Origin: Cupriavidus nantongensis | GTDB lineage: Bacteria > Pseudomonadota > Gammaproteobacteria > Burkholderiales > Burkholderiaceae | Reading direction: 5' to 3' | Length of the DNA: 64,000 bases | Assembly: GCF_001598055.1 (NCBI RefSeq) | Contig: NZ_CP014844.1 | Location: forward strand, 1,728,967 to 1,792,966 | In this document: positions 42,329-50,213 of the stretch, in pieces | Position numbering within the stretch: position 1 is the first letter of the stretch | How the letters are laid out: every line of letters starts with the position of its first letter | Made by a program: the position numbers and the translations under genes | The notes under the pieces: generated by a model | What the model saw: only the letters and a program-made list of their open reading frames with translations | What the model was told of the DNA's origin: nothing | Databases searched by the model: none

Positions 42329-43232
42329 CGCGCGCTCCCCCGGTCGAGCCGGCCGCGGCGGCCGGCGGCAGGTTCACGGTGGCATCGATCGGGCTCAGCG
42401 CCGGCAGCAGCGACTCGGCCAGGCCGTGGCCGCGCGTGACCAGGTAGAGCACCGTGGTGTCGGACGGGGTGCCGGCCGGGCCCAGGTTCGGATGCTGGAA
42501 GGTCGCCGCCACGAAGTTCCCCTGCAGGGCGCGCGGGTCGAGGTCGAGCCAGCGCGCGGCGGCGTTGGTGAGTCGCACGGCCGTCACCCACTGGTCTTCC
42601 AGGCGCCACGCGGCCAGTGCCCGCGCGCGTACCGGCAGCGTCGGCAGCAAGGTGTCCAGCGCGAGGCCGCGGCGCAGGTTTACGCGCCCGATGCCGGCGA
42701 CCGGCTCGACGGTGCGCAGCGGCGCGTACAGGTTTTGTGCGGCATAGCGCGTCAGCACGACCGGTACCGGCGTTTCGCGCTGGGGAACGGATTTGTCTGC
42801 GGGCGCATCGACCTGCTCGTCCGCGCCGCTTGCTGCGCCGCCGCCGTAGCGCTTCGCGGGGGCTTCCGCTTCCACGATGCGCACCGGCTCCAGTGGCGCC
42901 TGGCCGTCCTTCGCCGGCTCGGCGGCGATGTCGAGCAGGATCAGCGCCCCGGATTCCACGTCCTGCAGTTGCAGCCGCGTGGGCGGAATCGGCTCGCTCG
43001 CCCGCAGGTAGATCGCGCCGCCGGCACTCTGCACGCGCAGGTGGTCGCCGACGCTGGCCGGCACGCCGACGCGCACATTGCGGTCGATGAAGACCACGCG
43101 CTCCTGACCGACCACCAGCGGCACCGGCAGGGGCAGCCGCTCCCAGCGCAGGATTTCCACGGCCTGGCTGGCCGGCACGAAACCGAGGATCAGCAGGACG
43201 CCGGCCAGGGCCGACAAGGCAACGGGCTTCAT
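42318..43232 (-). CDS. VirB9/TraK-like protein (TIGR03749, PFL_4704 family)
   Basis: A 304-residue exported protein with signal peptide ALAGVLLILGFVPASQA followed by VEILRWERLPLPVPLVVGQE. The mature part is beta-rich, has a low-complexity linker near residues 125-150 and a C-terminal domain with RWLDLDPRALQGNFVAATFQ. It is comparable to TraK secretins of the core complex. It overlaps the VirB8-like gene upstream by four bases and the VirB10-like gene by 11 bases. Confidence 0.9.
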   Translation of the reverse strand: MKPVALSALAGVLLILGFVPASQAVEILRWERLPLPVPLVVGQERVVFIDRNVRVGVPASVGDHLRVQSAGGAIYLRASEPIPPTRLQLQDVESGALILLDIAAEPAKDGQAPLEPVRIVEAEAPAKRYGGGAASGADEQVDAPADKSVPQRETPVPVVLTRYAAQNLYAPLRTVEPVAGIGRVNLRRGLALDTLLPTLPVRARALAAWRLEDQWVTAVRLTNAAARWLDLDPRALQGNFVAATFQHPNLGPAGTPSDTTVLYLVTRGHGLAESLLPALSPIDATVNLPPAAAAGSTGGARDEE

Positions 43233-43921
43233 GGAGAGTCTCCCTGCAGGTGGCCGGAGGCGTTGGCGGGCGCGCCGGCCTGGCTCGGCGTCGGCGGCGT
43301 TTCGATGCGCTGGGGTGCGCTGGCGTAGCAGTCCAGCGCCAGGCCGAAGGGGTTGTGCTCGGGGTCGATGTCCAGCCGGACGACCTTGATGGGGTAGCGC
43401 ACCAGGGCGCGCTTGACCTGCTCGGAGCCGTAGTATTCGTCCGCGCTCACATCGAGCGTGACGATCCAATCGCGATCGGAAACCACCTTGACGCGCACGG
43501 CCGGATCGTCGCCGTAGCCGCGACCGGGAATCTCGTAGATGCCGCGCACGCGCTGACGCAGCTCGCCACTGGCGCGCCGGTACTCGTAGTCCTGTTGCAG
43601 GAAGGCCCGGCAGCTCGGCGTCAGGTAGGCCGACAGCGCGCGCAGGTTGCGCGGATAGTCTTCTTCGCCGTTCGTGGGCCAGCGCTGCACCTGCTGCCAG
43701 ATGTAGAACGAGAAGGCATACACGCTCTCGGGCGGCACGTCCCACCACTTGCGCGTGCTGCCCGAGCGCAGGTCCGGCGGCACATGGATGGTCAGACTCT
43801 TCGGCGCACTCCACCAACCGAAGCCGAGCAGCAGCGCCACCACGAACAGCGCGCCGGCCCCCAGGCGCAGCGTCTTCACATGCGCCTGCAGGTGCGCAAC
43901 CTCGTTCTTGAAACGGCTCAT
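43229..43921 (-). CDS. VirB8/TraE-like protein (TIGR03746, PFL_4703 family)
   Basis: A 230-residue protein with one N-terminal membrane span (LGAGALFVVALLLGFGWW) and a periplasmic domain: SVYAFSFYIWQQVQRWPTNG, RNLRALSAYLTPSCRAFL and VRVKVVSDRDWIVTLDVSAD. These are typical of the PFL_4703 family. It acts as an assembly factor of the transfer channel. ATGA overlaps connect it to the TIGR03750 gene and to the VirB9-like gene, so the transfer operon is tightly coupled here. Confidence 0.9.
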   Translation of the reverse strand: MSRFKNEVAHLQAHVKTLRLGAGALFVVALLLGFGWWSAPKSLTIHVPPDLRSGSTRKWWDVPPESVYAFSFYIWQQVQRWPTNGEEDYPRNLRALSAYLTPSCRAFLQQDYEYRRASGELRQRVRGIYEIPGRGYGDDPAVRVKVVSDRDWIVTLDVSADEYYGSEQVKRALVRYPIKVVRLDIDPEHNPFGLALDCYASAPQRIETPPTPSQAGAPANASGHLQGDSP

Positions 43922-44328
43922 GGCGCACCTCGATCGGCGTTGCGCCGGGTAGTCCAGTAGCCCGAGCGGGTGATGAGGCGCTGCCCGCCCAGGAGCGCTG
44001 CCAGCGCCGGGTGCCGCAGGGCCAGCCGCCACTGGAGCTGCCGGTACAGCCAGGTGTCGGGCCGGCCGCGCTTCTGCGCGCGCAGGAAGCCGCCGCCGAC
44101 AAAGACGCCCAACGCGATGCCGGCGACGATCAGCGTGGGCACCATGGCGATGCTGTGCGTGAGCCAGGCCAGCGGCAGGCCGAGCGCGAACCCGGCTGCG
44201 GCCGACAGGCCGGCGCAGATCCACAACTCGTCGGCGGTCAGCCCGCGCACGACCACCGGCTGGCGGTTCAGCCGGTGCGGCAGGAAGGTCACCAGCGTGT
44301 CGCTCGGGGTCTCCGAAGGGTCGGCCAT
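43918..44328 (-). CDS. Conjugative transfer region protein, TIGR03750 family
   Basis: A 136-residue protein, MADPSETPSDTLVTFLPHRL. A conserved N-terminal motif NRQPVVVRGLTADELWICAG is followed by two membrane segments (AAAGFALGLPLAWL and MVPTLIVAGIALGVFVGGGF) and a basic cytoplasmic tail with RPDTWLYRQLQWRLALRHPA. It resembles TraL/VirB3 in size and layout. It lies 12 bases after the TIGR03745 gene. Confidence 0.88.
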   Translation of the reverse strand: MADPSETPSDTLVTFLPHRLNRQPVVVRGLTADELWICAGLSAAAGFALGLPLAWLTHSIAMVPTLIVAGIALGVFVGGGFLRAQKRGRPDTWLYRQLQWRLALRHPALAALLGGQRLITRSGYWTTRRNADRGAP

Positions 44329-44340
44329 CGCTTGCCGCCC

Positions 44341-44709
44341 TCACAGCACGCCGGTGGCCTTGGTGAGCAGCCAGATGCCGACCACCAGGAGGATCGCGCC
44401 CACGGCGACCGTCAGGCCGAACTGGCCCCAGGTGGCGCGGCCGGTGTGGATCTCCGAGTAGCGTGTGTAGGCGTGATAGCAGACACCGACGAACATCGAG
44501 GCGACCACGAGCAGCGCGATCAGCAGCACGATGTCGTAGCCGTAGTTCTGCAAGGTCTGCAGGATGCCGCTGCCCTGGCCGCGCGAAGGGTCCTCCATGG
44601 TCGGCAGGCCCTGCGCGAAGGCCGACAGCGGCAGGCCCGCGAGCGCCAGCGGCAGCAGCGGCGCGGCGATGCGGGACGGAATGCGATGGGATGTCGGTGG
44701 CGTGTTCAT
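44341..44709 (-). CDS. Integrating conjugative element membrane protein, TIGR03745 family
   Basis: A 122-residue membrane protein with an N-terminal signal (LLPLALAGLPLSAFAQ) and two spans (DIVLLIALLVVASMFVGVCY and GLTVAVGAILLVVGIWLLT). Size and topology are pilin-like (VirB2/TraA-like). It is coupled to neighbouring small membrane genes in the order TIGR03758-TIGR03745-TIGR03750 seen in PFGI-1-class ICEs. The pilin role is inferred. Confidence 0.88.
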   Translation of the reverse strand: MNTPPTSHRIPSRIAAPLLPLALAGLPLSAFAQGLPTMEDPSRGQGSGILQTLQNYGYDIVLLIALLVVASMFVGVCYHAYTRYSEIHTGRATWGQFGLTVAVGAILLVVGIWLLTKATGVL

Positions 44710-44731
44710 GGCGTATGGCCTTTCGTGACGG

Positions 44732-44971
44732 TCAGGAGAGGAGGAAGAAGGTCAGCACCAGGTACATCGCCACGAAGCGCAAGACGACGGCGAGGAACTG
44801 ACGTTCAGTGATGCGGTGCTCGGCCCAGCCGACGTAGGCGGTGCGCATGGCCCACACGCCCCACAGCAGCAACACGGCGAACACGAAGCCCAGCACCACG
44901 GCAGAGACGGCCGAAGGCGCAAAGCCGCCGTTGGCCTGGAAGGCGGCGACCTGATCGGCAGAGGGCGTCAT
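44732..44971 (-). CDS. Integrating conjugative element protein, TIGR03758 family
   Basis: A 79-residue membrane protein: MTPSADQVAAFQANGGFAPS, then spans AVVLGFVFAVLLLWGVWAM and FVAMYLVLTFFLLS separated by RTAYVGWAEHRITERQ. This is the typical two-span layout of the family. It overlaps the RAQPRD gene by four bases. Probably a pilin-like or channel-associated subunit. Confidence 0.88.
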   Translation of the reverse strand: MTPSADQVAAFQANGGFAPSAVSAVVLGFVFAVLLLWGVWAMRTAYVGWAEHRITERQFLAVVLRFVAMYLVLTFFLLS

Positions 44972-45339
44972 GGCGACGGCTCCTCATCGTCGGCGCGGTC
45001 GCGGCGGACGTAATCGCCGGCCAGCGGGACGGGATCGCGCGGCTGGGCGCGCTGGGGTACGAGGTAGTCCTGCAGGCCGACGCGAACGCGCTTCAGGTCT
45101 GCGCGCAGTCGGACGTAGTCGAAGTGGTAGCGGGCGCGCTCCTGCGGAGCGGTATTGGCGGCGTGCTCGGCGAGGCGGTCGATCAGGTTGAGCTGGCGGG
45201 CGAGGGCCGCCAGTTGCTCGTGTTCAGCGGTGGCATCGCCGGCCGATGCGGGCGATGCGCCGGCCAGCGCGATGGTCAGCGCCAAGGCCAGGGCCGGCAC
45301 ACGGCGGCAGGGGGTCGTCGGGTTGCCAAGGGGTGTCAT
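44968..45339 (-). CDS. RAQPRD-family integrative conjugative element protein (TIGR01690)
   Basis: A 123-residue exported protein with signal peptide ALALALTIALAGASPASA. The mature helical part ends with the family-naming motif RAQPRDPVPLAGDYV. The start MTPLGNPTTPC is used; the frame extends to 45513 but without support. It is the first gene of the minus-strand transfer operon. The defence island is inserted immediately upstream of it, between it and the TIGR03747 gene. Confidence 0.9.
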   Translation of the reverse strand: MTPLGNPTTPCRRVPALALALTIALAGASPASAGDATAEHEQLAALARQLNLIDRLAEHAANTAPQERARYHFDYVRLRADLKRVRVGLQDYLVPQRAQPRDPVPLAGDYVRRDRADDEEPSP

Positions 45340-45502
45340 CACGCCGTTCCACAGTCGTCTGGATGGCGGGATGCTGCGGCGTGAAGCTTGGGTGTGCCGC
45401 AAAGAATCGGAACGGGCGGTGCACCGGATTTGCCTCGATGGTTGGCGTAGCGCGTTTGCGGACAAGGACCGGGAGTCCAAGACCTGGCTGTGAGAGCAAG
45501 AC

Positions 45503-45655
45503 GGGCCGGTCACTGATGTGGAAAGCCTGCTGGCGCGGTGCGCCTACTTCTCTCCGACCGAGGCCGATGCGCTGGCGGTGCTGGCCGAGGTCGTCACCGC
45601 GGTGGCGGCTTGGCGCGACGTGGCCACAGGTGAGGATGCGGCGAACTGCGCATTT
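45503..45655 (+). pseudogene. Remnant of a HipA-type toxin C-terminus
   Basis: The reading frame VTDVESLLARCAYFSPTEAD, then ALAVLAEVVTAVAAWRDVAT, resembles the last 50 residues of HipA kinase toxins (LLARxAYF..  and W-R-x-V-A). Nothing of the kinase domain or of a HipB partner is present, and no start codon with a ribosome binding site is seen. It lies in the 400-base spacer at the left edge of the defence island and is probably a scar of an earlier cargo. Confidence 0.5.
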
Positions 45656-45739
45656 AGCTGTTCAGCATTGCACTGGTTTGCTCTACACTTGCCAGGATTG
45701 TCACTACCGCCTGTGCCACCCTCGCCGGGTGGGGAAGCA

Positions 45740-45970
45740 ATGAAAGACGAGCCCGGACAGATATTGACCCTCGATGAAGTGGCTGCCTACCTCAAGGTGG
45801 GCAAGCGCACGGTCTATCGCTTGGCAGCGGCCAAGAAGATTCCGGCCTTTAAGGTGGGCGGGATATGGCGCTTCTCCCGTGCGGACATCGACGGCTGGAT
45901 CAGGCAGCAGTCGTTGGGCGATCAGCAGGAAGGCGGGGATGATCTGTTGAAAGGGGGGCGCCGGTCATGA
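45740..45970 (+). CDS. Helix-turn-helix (excisionase-type) DNA-binding protein
   Basis: A 76-residue protein with the MerR-like/HTH_17 pattern ILTLDEVAAYLKVGKRTVYR, then LAAAKKIPAFKVGGIWRFSR and ADIDGWIRQQS. The ATG at 45740 follows GGGGAAG; the frame upstream is the HipA remnant. The stop overlaps the helicase ATG by four bases, so it heads the defence operon and probably regulates it. Proteins of this type often precede defence operons. Confidence 0.85.
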   Translation: MKDEPGQILTLDEVAAYLKVGKRTVYRLAAAKKIPAFKVGGIWRFSRADIDGWIRQQSLGDQQEGGDDLLKGGRRS

Positions 45971-48900
45971 AACTGATCCACAACACGGGCGCAGACCGCG
46001 TCATCGACCTAATGCGCCCCCATCTAAAGCATGGCAACCAGCTCGGCTGCGTGACCCCGTCGTTCTCCCTCTTCGCGTTTGCAGAGTTGCGAGATGCGCT
46101 CACGGCGCTGGAACGCGTCCAGCTCGTTCTGCCTCCCGGCGACGCGGAGTTGGGGTTCTTGGGTGTCGAAGGCGATCGTGCCGCACGCAACCGCCTACAG
46201 GTCCGGTGGCTAGCCAACCAGTGTGCGAAATGGATCGGCGACAAGGTCGACTTGCGCCGAGCTGCGGGCCCGGTGCCGCAAGGGGCGGCAGTCATACGAA
46301 ATGGTCAAGAGCAGCCGGAGCAGGTAGTTCTCGGTTCCTTTGCTTTCAGCACCGATGGGCTCGGCTTGACTCCGGGAAACCCATTAAGCTTGATCCAGGC
46401 TTCCGAGTCGGCCGATGAAGCCGCGCAACTTGCCAGATGGTTCGATCATCAATGGGCCGCTCTGCGGACTCACTCTGCGGACGCCAACAGTGGGCGTGAA
46501 GTTTTACTCGAAGCTCTCCGCACGATTGGCGAGCACCGCGACCCCTTCTCCTTGTATGCACTCATCCTGCATCACCTGTTTCGCGACAGTGGCGATGAAA
46601 TGGACGAGGAGCGCATCGTCAAGTCCGCCACGGGTATCCGCAATACGGTGGTGTGGAAGAAGCTCTTCAAATTCCAGCGTGATGGTGTGGTCGGCGCCAT
46701 CGACAAGCTCAACCGCTTCGGCGGCTGCATCATCGCCGACAGCGTGGGCCTCGGCAAAACCTTCGAGGCCCTGGCGATCATCAAGTACCACGAGCTGCGC
46801 AACGATCGCGTGCTGGTACTGGCACCCAAGCGCTTGCGCGACAACTGGACGCTCTACAAGGCCAACGACAAGCGCAACGTCCTGGCGGCCGACCGCTTCA
46901 ACTACGATGTCCTGAACCACACCGATCTCTCGCGCGACGGCGGCACGTCTGGCGACATCGATCTGTCGCACGTGAACTGGGGCAACTACGACCTGGTGGT
47001 GATCGATGAGTCCCACAACTTCCGCAATAAGGCCACGCACAAGGGCAAGGAGTCCCGCTACGACCGTCTGATGCGACGGATCATCAAGGAAGGTGTCAAG
47101 ACACGGGTCTTGATGCTGTCGGCCACGCCCGTCAATAACCGCCTGGCCGACCTGCGCAACCAGATCGCCTTCGTCACGGAGGGCGACGACACCGCCTTGC
47201 TGGAACACGGCATCGCCAGCATCGAGGCGACCACCCGCAAGGCGCAGACCCAGTTCAACCGCTGGTTGAACCTCGACGAGTCCGAGAAGACACCCGCGAG
47301 GCTGGTCGAGATGCTGGGCTTCGACTACTTCACCCTACTGGATCACCTCACCATCGCCCGCTCGCGCAAGCACATCGAGAAGTACTACGGCACCAGCGAG
47401 ACGGGCCGCTTCCCGGATCGTCTGCCACCGATCAACATTAAGGCCGACGTGGACCGTGCCGGCGAGTTCCGCAGCATCCGGGACATCAACCTAGAGATCC
47501 GGCGGCTCAATCTGGCCAGCTATGCGCCATTGCGCTACGTCCTGCCCCACAAACAGGCCGCCTATGACGCGAAGTACAGCACTCAGATCCGCGGGGGTGA
47601 AAGCTTCTTCCGCCAGGTGGACCGCGAAGAGAGCCTGATCCACCTCCTGCGAGTCAACGTGCTCAAGCGCATGGAAAGCGCGGTGTCTTCCTTCACCCTG
47701 ACCGTCGAGCGCCAGCTTCGCGACGTGGAGACCATGCTCGCACGCATTGAGGCTTCTGCTTCCGACATCGAGGAAATCGACATCGCCGACGTCGACATCG
47801 ATGACCCCGCCTTCGAGACCTTGCTGGTCGGGCGCAAGGTCAAGGTACTGCTCAGCGACGTCGACCTCATCCGTTGGAAACAAGACCTGATCGAAGACCG
47901 TAACCGTCTGGCCACCCTGCTGGCCGCAGCCAAGCAGGTCGATGCTGCCCGGGACGCCAAGCTGGCCGCCTTGCGCAACATGATCGAGGACAAATGCCGC
48001 AACCCGATCAATGCCGGCAACCGCAAGTTCATCGTCTTCACCGCCTTCGCGGACACCGCCGAATACCTCTACGCGCAACTGGCGCCGTGGGCGAAGGCCA
48101 CGCTCGGCATCGAGTCGGCGCTCGTTACCGGTTCGGGCCGAAATCAGAGCACGCTGCCACATCTGCGCAAGGACCTGGCGTCCATCCTTACGGCGTTCTC
48201 GCCGCGCTCCAAGGAGCGGCCGGCGGATTTGGCCGACGAGGGCGAGCTGGACCTGCTCTTCGCCACCGACTGCATTTCCGAAGGCCAGAACCTGCAGGAC
48301 TGCGACTGGCTGATCAACTACGACATCCACTGGAACCCGGTGCGCATCATCCAGCGCTTCGGCCGGATCGACCGCATCGGCTCGCCCAACGAACGCATCC
48401 AGCTGGTTAACTTCTGGCCCAACATGGAGCTGGAGGAATACATCAATCTGGAACAGCGCGTCAGCGGCCGCATGGTGCTGCTCGACGTCTCCGCCACCGG
48501 TGAGGAAAACCTCATCGAGCAACAGTCCGGCAACCCGATGAACGATCTGGAGTACCGGCGCAAGCAGCTGCTCAAGCTGCAGGACACGGTAATCGACCTG
48601 GAAGACCTGTCCACCGGCGTATCAATTACCGACCTGACGCTCACCGACTTCCGCATCGATCTGGCCCAGCACCTCAAGGCGCATCCCGGCAAACTGGACA
48701 AGCAGCCGCTGGGGGCCTACGCCGTCACCACCAGCATCGACGCCGACATTCCGCCTGGTGTGATCTTCTGCCTGCGCGCCGAGGGCCCGGCGGCACACAA
48801 AGCCAAGGAATCGGACTACCCCTTGGCACCCCATTACCTCGTCCATGTCGGCGACGACGGTGCCGTGTTGCTGCCCTACACGCAGGCCAAACGCATTCTC

Positions 48901-49167
48901 GACCGGCTCAAGCGCCTGGCGCTGGGTCGCGACCTGCCCGACGCTGGCGCCTGCGCCCGCTTCGACAAAGCCACCAAGCACGGCGAAGACATGCGCCATG
49001 CGCAAAAGCTGCTCGCAGCAAGCGTAGCGTCGGTTGTCGGCAAGAACGAGGAACGCGCAGTGGCCAGTCTGTTTTCGCCAGGCGGCACGCATGCAATCAA
49101 AGGCGAGTTCGCCGGAAGCAATGACTTTGAAGTGTTGGCATTCATGGTAGCGCTGTCCCAAGAGTGA
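45967..49167 (+). CDS. PLD-like/SNF2-type DEAD/DEAH helicase of a defence operon
   Basis: A 1066-residue superfamily 2 protein. The N-terminal 160 residues resemble a phospholipase-D-like domain (VVLGSFAFSTDGLGL matches the GSxNxT..GL block) but the H-x-K is not seen, so nuclease activity may be lost. Helicase motifs: I IIADSVGLGKTFEALAI, II LVVIDESHNFRN, III MLSATPVNN, VI IIQRFGRIDRIGSPN, with a long helical insertion near residue 560. The C-terminus is helical. It is coupled to the HTH gene and followed by AAA, S8, DUF4391, Mod and Res genes. It probably moves on or remodels invading DNA. Confidence 0.88.
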   Translation: MKLIHNTGADRVIDLMRPHLKHGNQLGCVTPSFSLFAFAELRDALTALERVQLVLPPGDAELGFLGVEGDRAARNRLQVRWLANQCAKWIGDKVDLRRAAGPVPQGAAVIRNGQEQPEQVVLGSFAFSTDGLGLTPGNPLSLIQASESADEAAQLARWFDHQWAALRTHSADANSGREVLLEALRTIGEHRDPFSLYALILHHLFRDSGDEMDEERIVKSATGIRNTVVWKKLFKFQRDGVVGAIDKLNRFGGCIIADSVGLGKTFEALAIIKYHELRNDRVLVLAPKRLRDNWTLYKANDKRNVLAADRFNYDVLNHTDLSRDGGTSGDIDLSHVNWGNYDLVVIDESHNFRNKATHKGKESRYDRLMRRIIKEGVKTRVLMLSATPVNNRLADLRNQIAFVTEGDDTALLEHGIASIEATTRKAQTQFNRWLNLDESEKTPARLVEMLGFDYFTLLDHLTIARSRKHIEKYYGTSETGRFPDRLPPINIKADVDRAGEFRSIRDINLEIRRLNLASYAPLRYVLPHKQAAYDAKYSTQIRGGESFFRQVDREESLIHLLRVNVLKRMESAVSSFTLTVERQLRDVETMLARIEASASDIEEIDIADVDIDDPAFETLLVGRKVKVLLSDVDLIRWKQDLIEDRNRLATLLAAAKQVDAARDAKLAALRNMIEDKCRNPINAGNRKFIVFTAFADTAEYLYAQLAPWAKATLGIESALVTGSGRNQSTLPHLRKDLASILTAFSPRSKERPADLADEGELDLLFATDCISEGQNLQDCDWLINYDIHWNPVRIIQRFGRIDRIGSPNERIQLVNFWPNMELEEYINLEQRVSGRMVLLDVSATGEENLIEQQSGNPMNDLEYRRKQLLKLQDTVIDLEDLSTGVSITDLTLTDFRIDLAQHLKAHPGKLDKQPLGAYAVTTSIDADIPPGVIFCLRAEGPAAHKAKESDYPLAPHYLVHVGDDGAVLLPYTQAKRILDRLKRLALGRDLPDAGACARFDKATKHGEDMRHAQKLLAASVASVVGKNEERAVASLFSPGGTHAIKGEFAGSNDFEVLAFMVALSQE

Positions 49168-49214
49168 ACAGGAAACATACCGAGAGAATGCGTTGAAGAA
49201 TCTAGGGGACATTT

Positions 49215-50201
49215 ATGGCTAGCGGAAAATTGCTCAGGCAATTGATCAAATCCGGCGTACAAGGGGATCTCGCCAGATTCCGTTCCGCCTCCGAAGCGGT
49301 CATCAAGGAAGAGCGCGAGAAGAACCATCATCTGCTCGCCAACGATCTCGAGCACCTGCTTTACGGCGATCAGGCCAAACCCGGTCCTGGCTCCCGCAGG
49401 CTGCATGCCGTGACCGATCTGCCCACGAACAAGGACAATGGTCTGGCGCTGCTCGAAGAGCGTGCCGTGATTCGAGAGGAAAAGGACATCATCCTCTCGG
49501 ACGCCACGAAGTCGGCGCTGGATGAGATTCTGATGGAACACAACCGTGCCGATGTGTTGCGATCCTTTGGGATGCACCCCGCGCAGAAGCTCTTGTTTTG
49601 TGGGCCGCCGGGTTGCGGCAAGACGCTGGCTGCGGAGGTCATCGCGCACAGCTTGTCGATGCCACTGGTTCTGGTTCGGCTCGATTCGCTTATTTCGTCC
49701 TTCCTGGGTGAAACGGCGGCCAATCTGCGCAAAGTGTTCGACTACGTGGCGAGTCAGCCGGTGGTGGCGCTCTTCGACGAATTCGATGCGCTGACCAAAG
49801 ATCGTGGCGACAGCGCCGATCACGGCGAGCTGAAGCGCTCCGTGAACGCAGTCCTGCAGATGATGGACGGCTACCGTGGGGAGAGCATCCTCATCGCCAC
49901 GACCAACTACGAGTCCCTGCTGGACAAGGCGGTGTGGCGGCGTTTCGACGAGGTTCTGCGTTTCGAGCTGCCCAGTCTGGAGCAGATCAAACGCCTGCTG
50001 TCATTGAAGCTATCCGGCATTCGCCGAAATTTCGAGGCGGACGACGGCCAAGTTGCCTCGCAGTTCAAAGGAATGTCCCATGCCGACATCGAGCGCGTAC
50101 TGCGCCGGGCCGTGAAGGAGATGATCCTTTCGGGGCGAGAATTCCTTGAGAAGGCCCATGTCGATACTGCGCTGGCTCGCGAATATCGCCATAAGAGCTA
50201 A
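49215..50201 (+). CDS. AAA ATPase paired with the S8 peptidase
   Basis: A 328-residue classic AAA protein: N-terminal helical region, Walker A LFCGPPGCGKTLAAEV near residue 133, Walker B VVALFDEFDAL, sensor ILIATTNYESL and arginine finger region AVWRRFDEVLRFELP. It ends 12 bases before the subtilase gene. AAA ATPase plus S8 peptidase pairs are common in defence islands; the ATPase may unfold or hand proteins to the protease. The start MASGKLLRQLIKSG follows GGGGACATTT. Confidence 0.9.
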   Translation: MASGKLLRQLIKSGVQGDLARFRSASEAVIKEEREKNHHLLANDLEHLLYGDQAKPGPGSRRLHAVTDLPTNKDNGLALLEERAVIREEKDIILSDATKSALDEILMEHNRADVLRSFGMHPAQKLLFCGPPGCGKTLAAEVIAHSLSMPLVLVRLDSLISSFLGETAANLRKVFDYVASQPVVALFDEFDALTKDRGDSADHGELKRSVNAVLQMMDGYRGESILIATTNYESLLDKAVWRRFDEVLRFELPSLEQIKRLLSLKLSGIRRNFEADDGQVASQFKGMSHADIERVLRRAVKEMILSGREFLEKAHVDTALAREYRHKS

Positions 50202-50213
50202 GCATGGAGGGAA

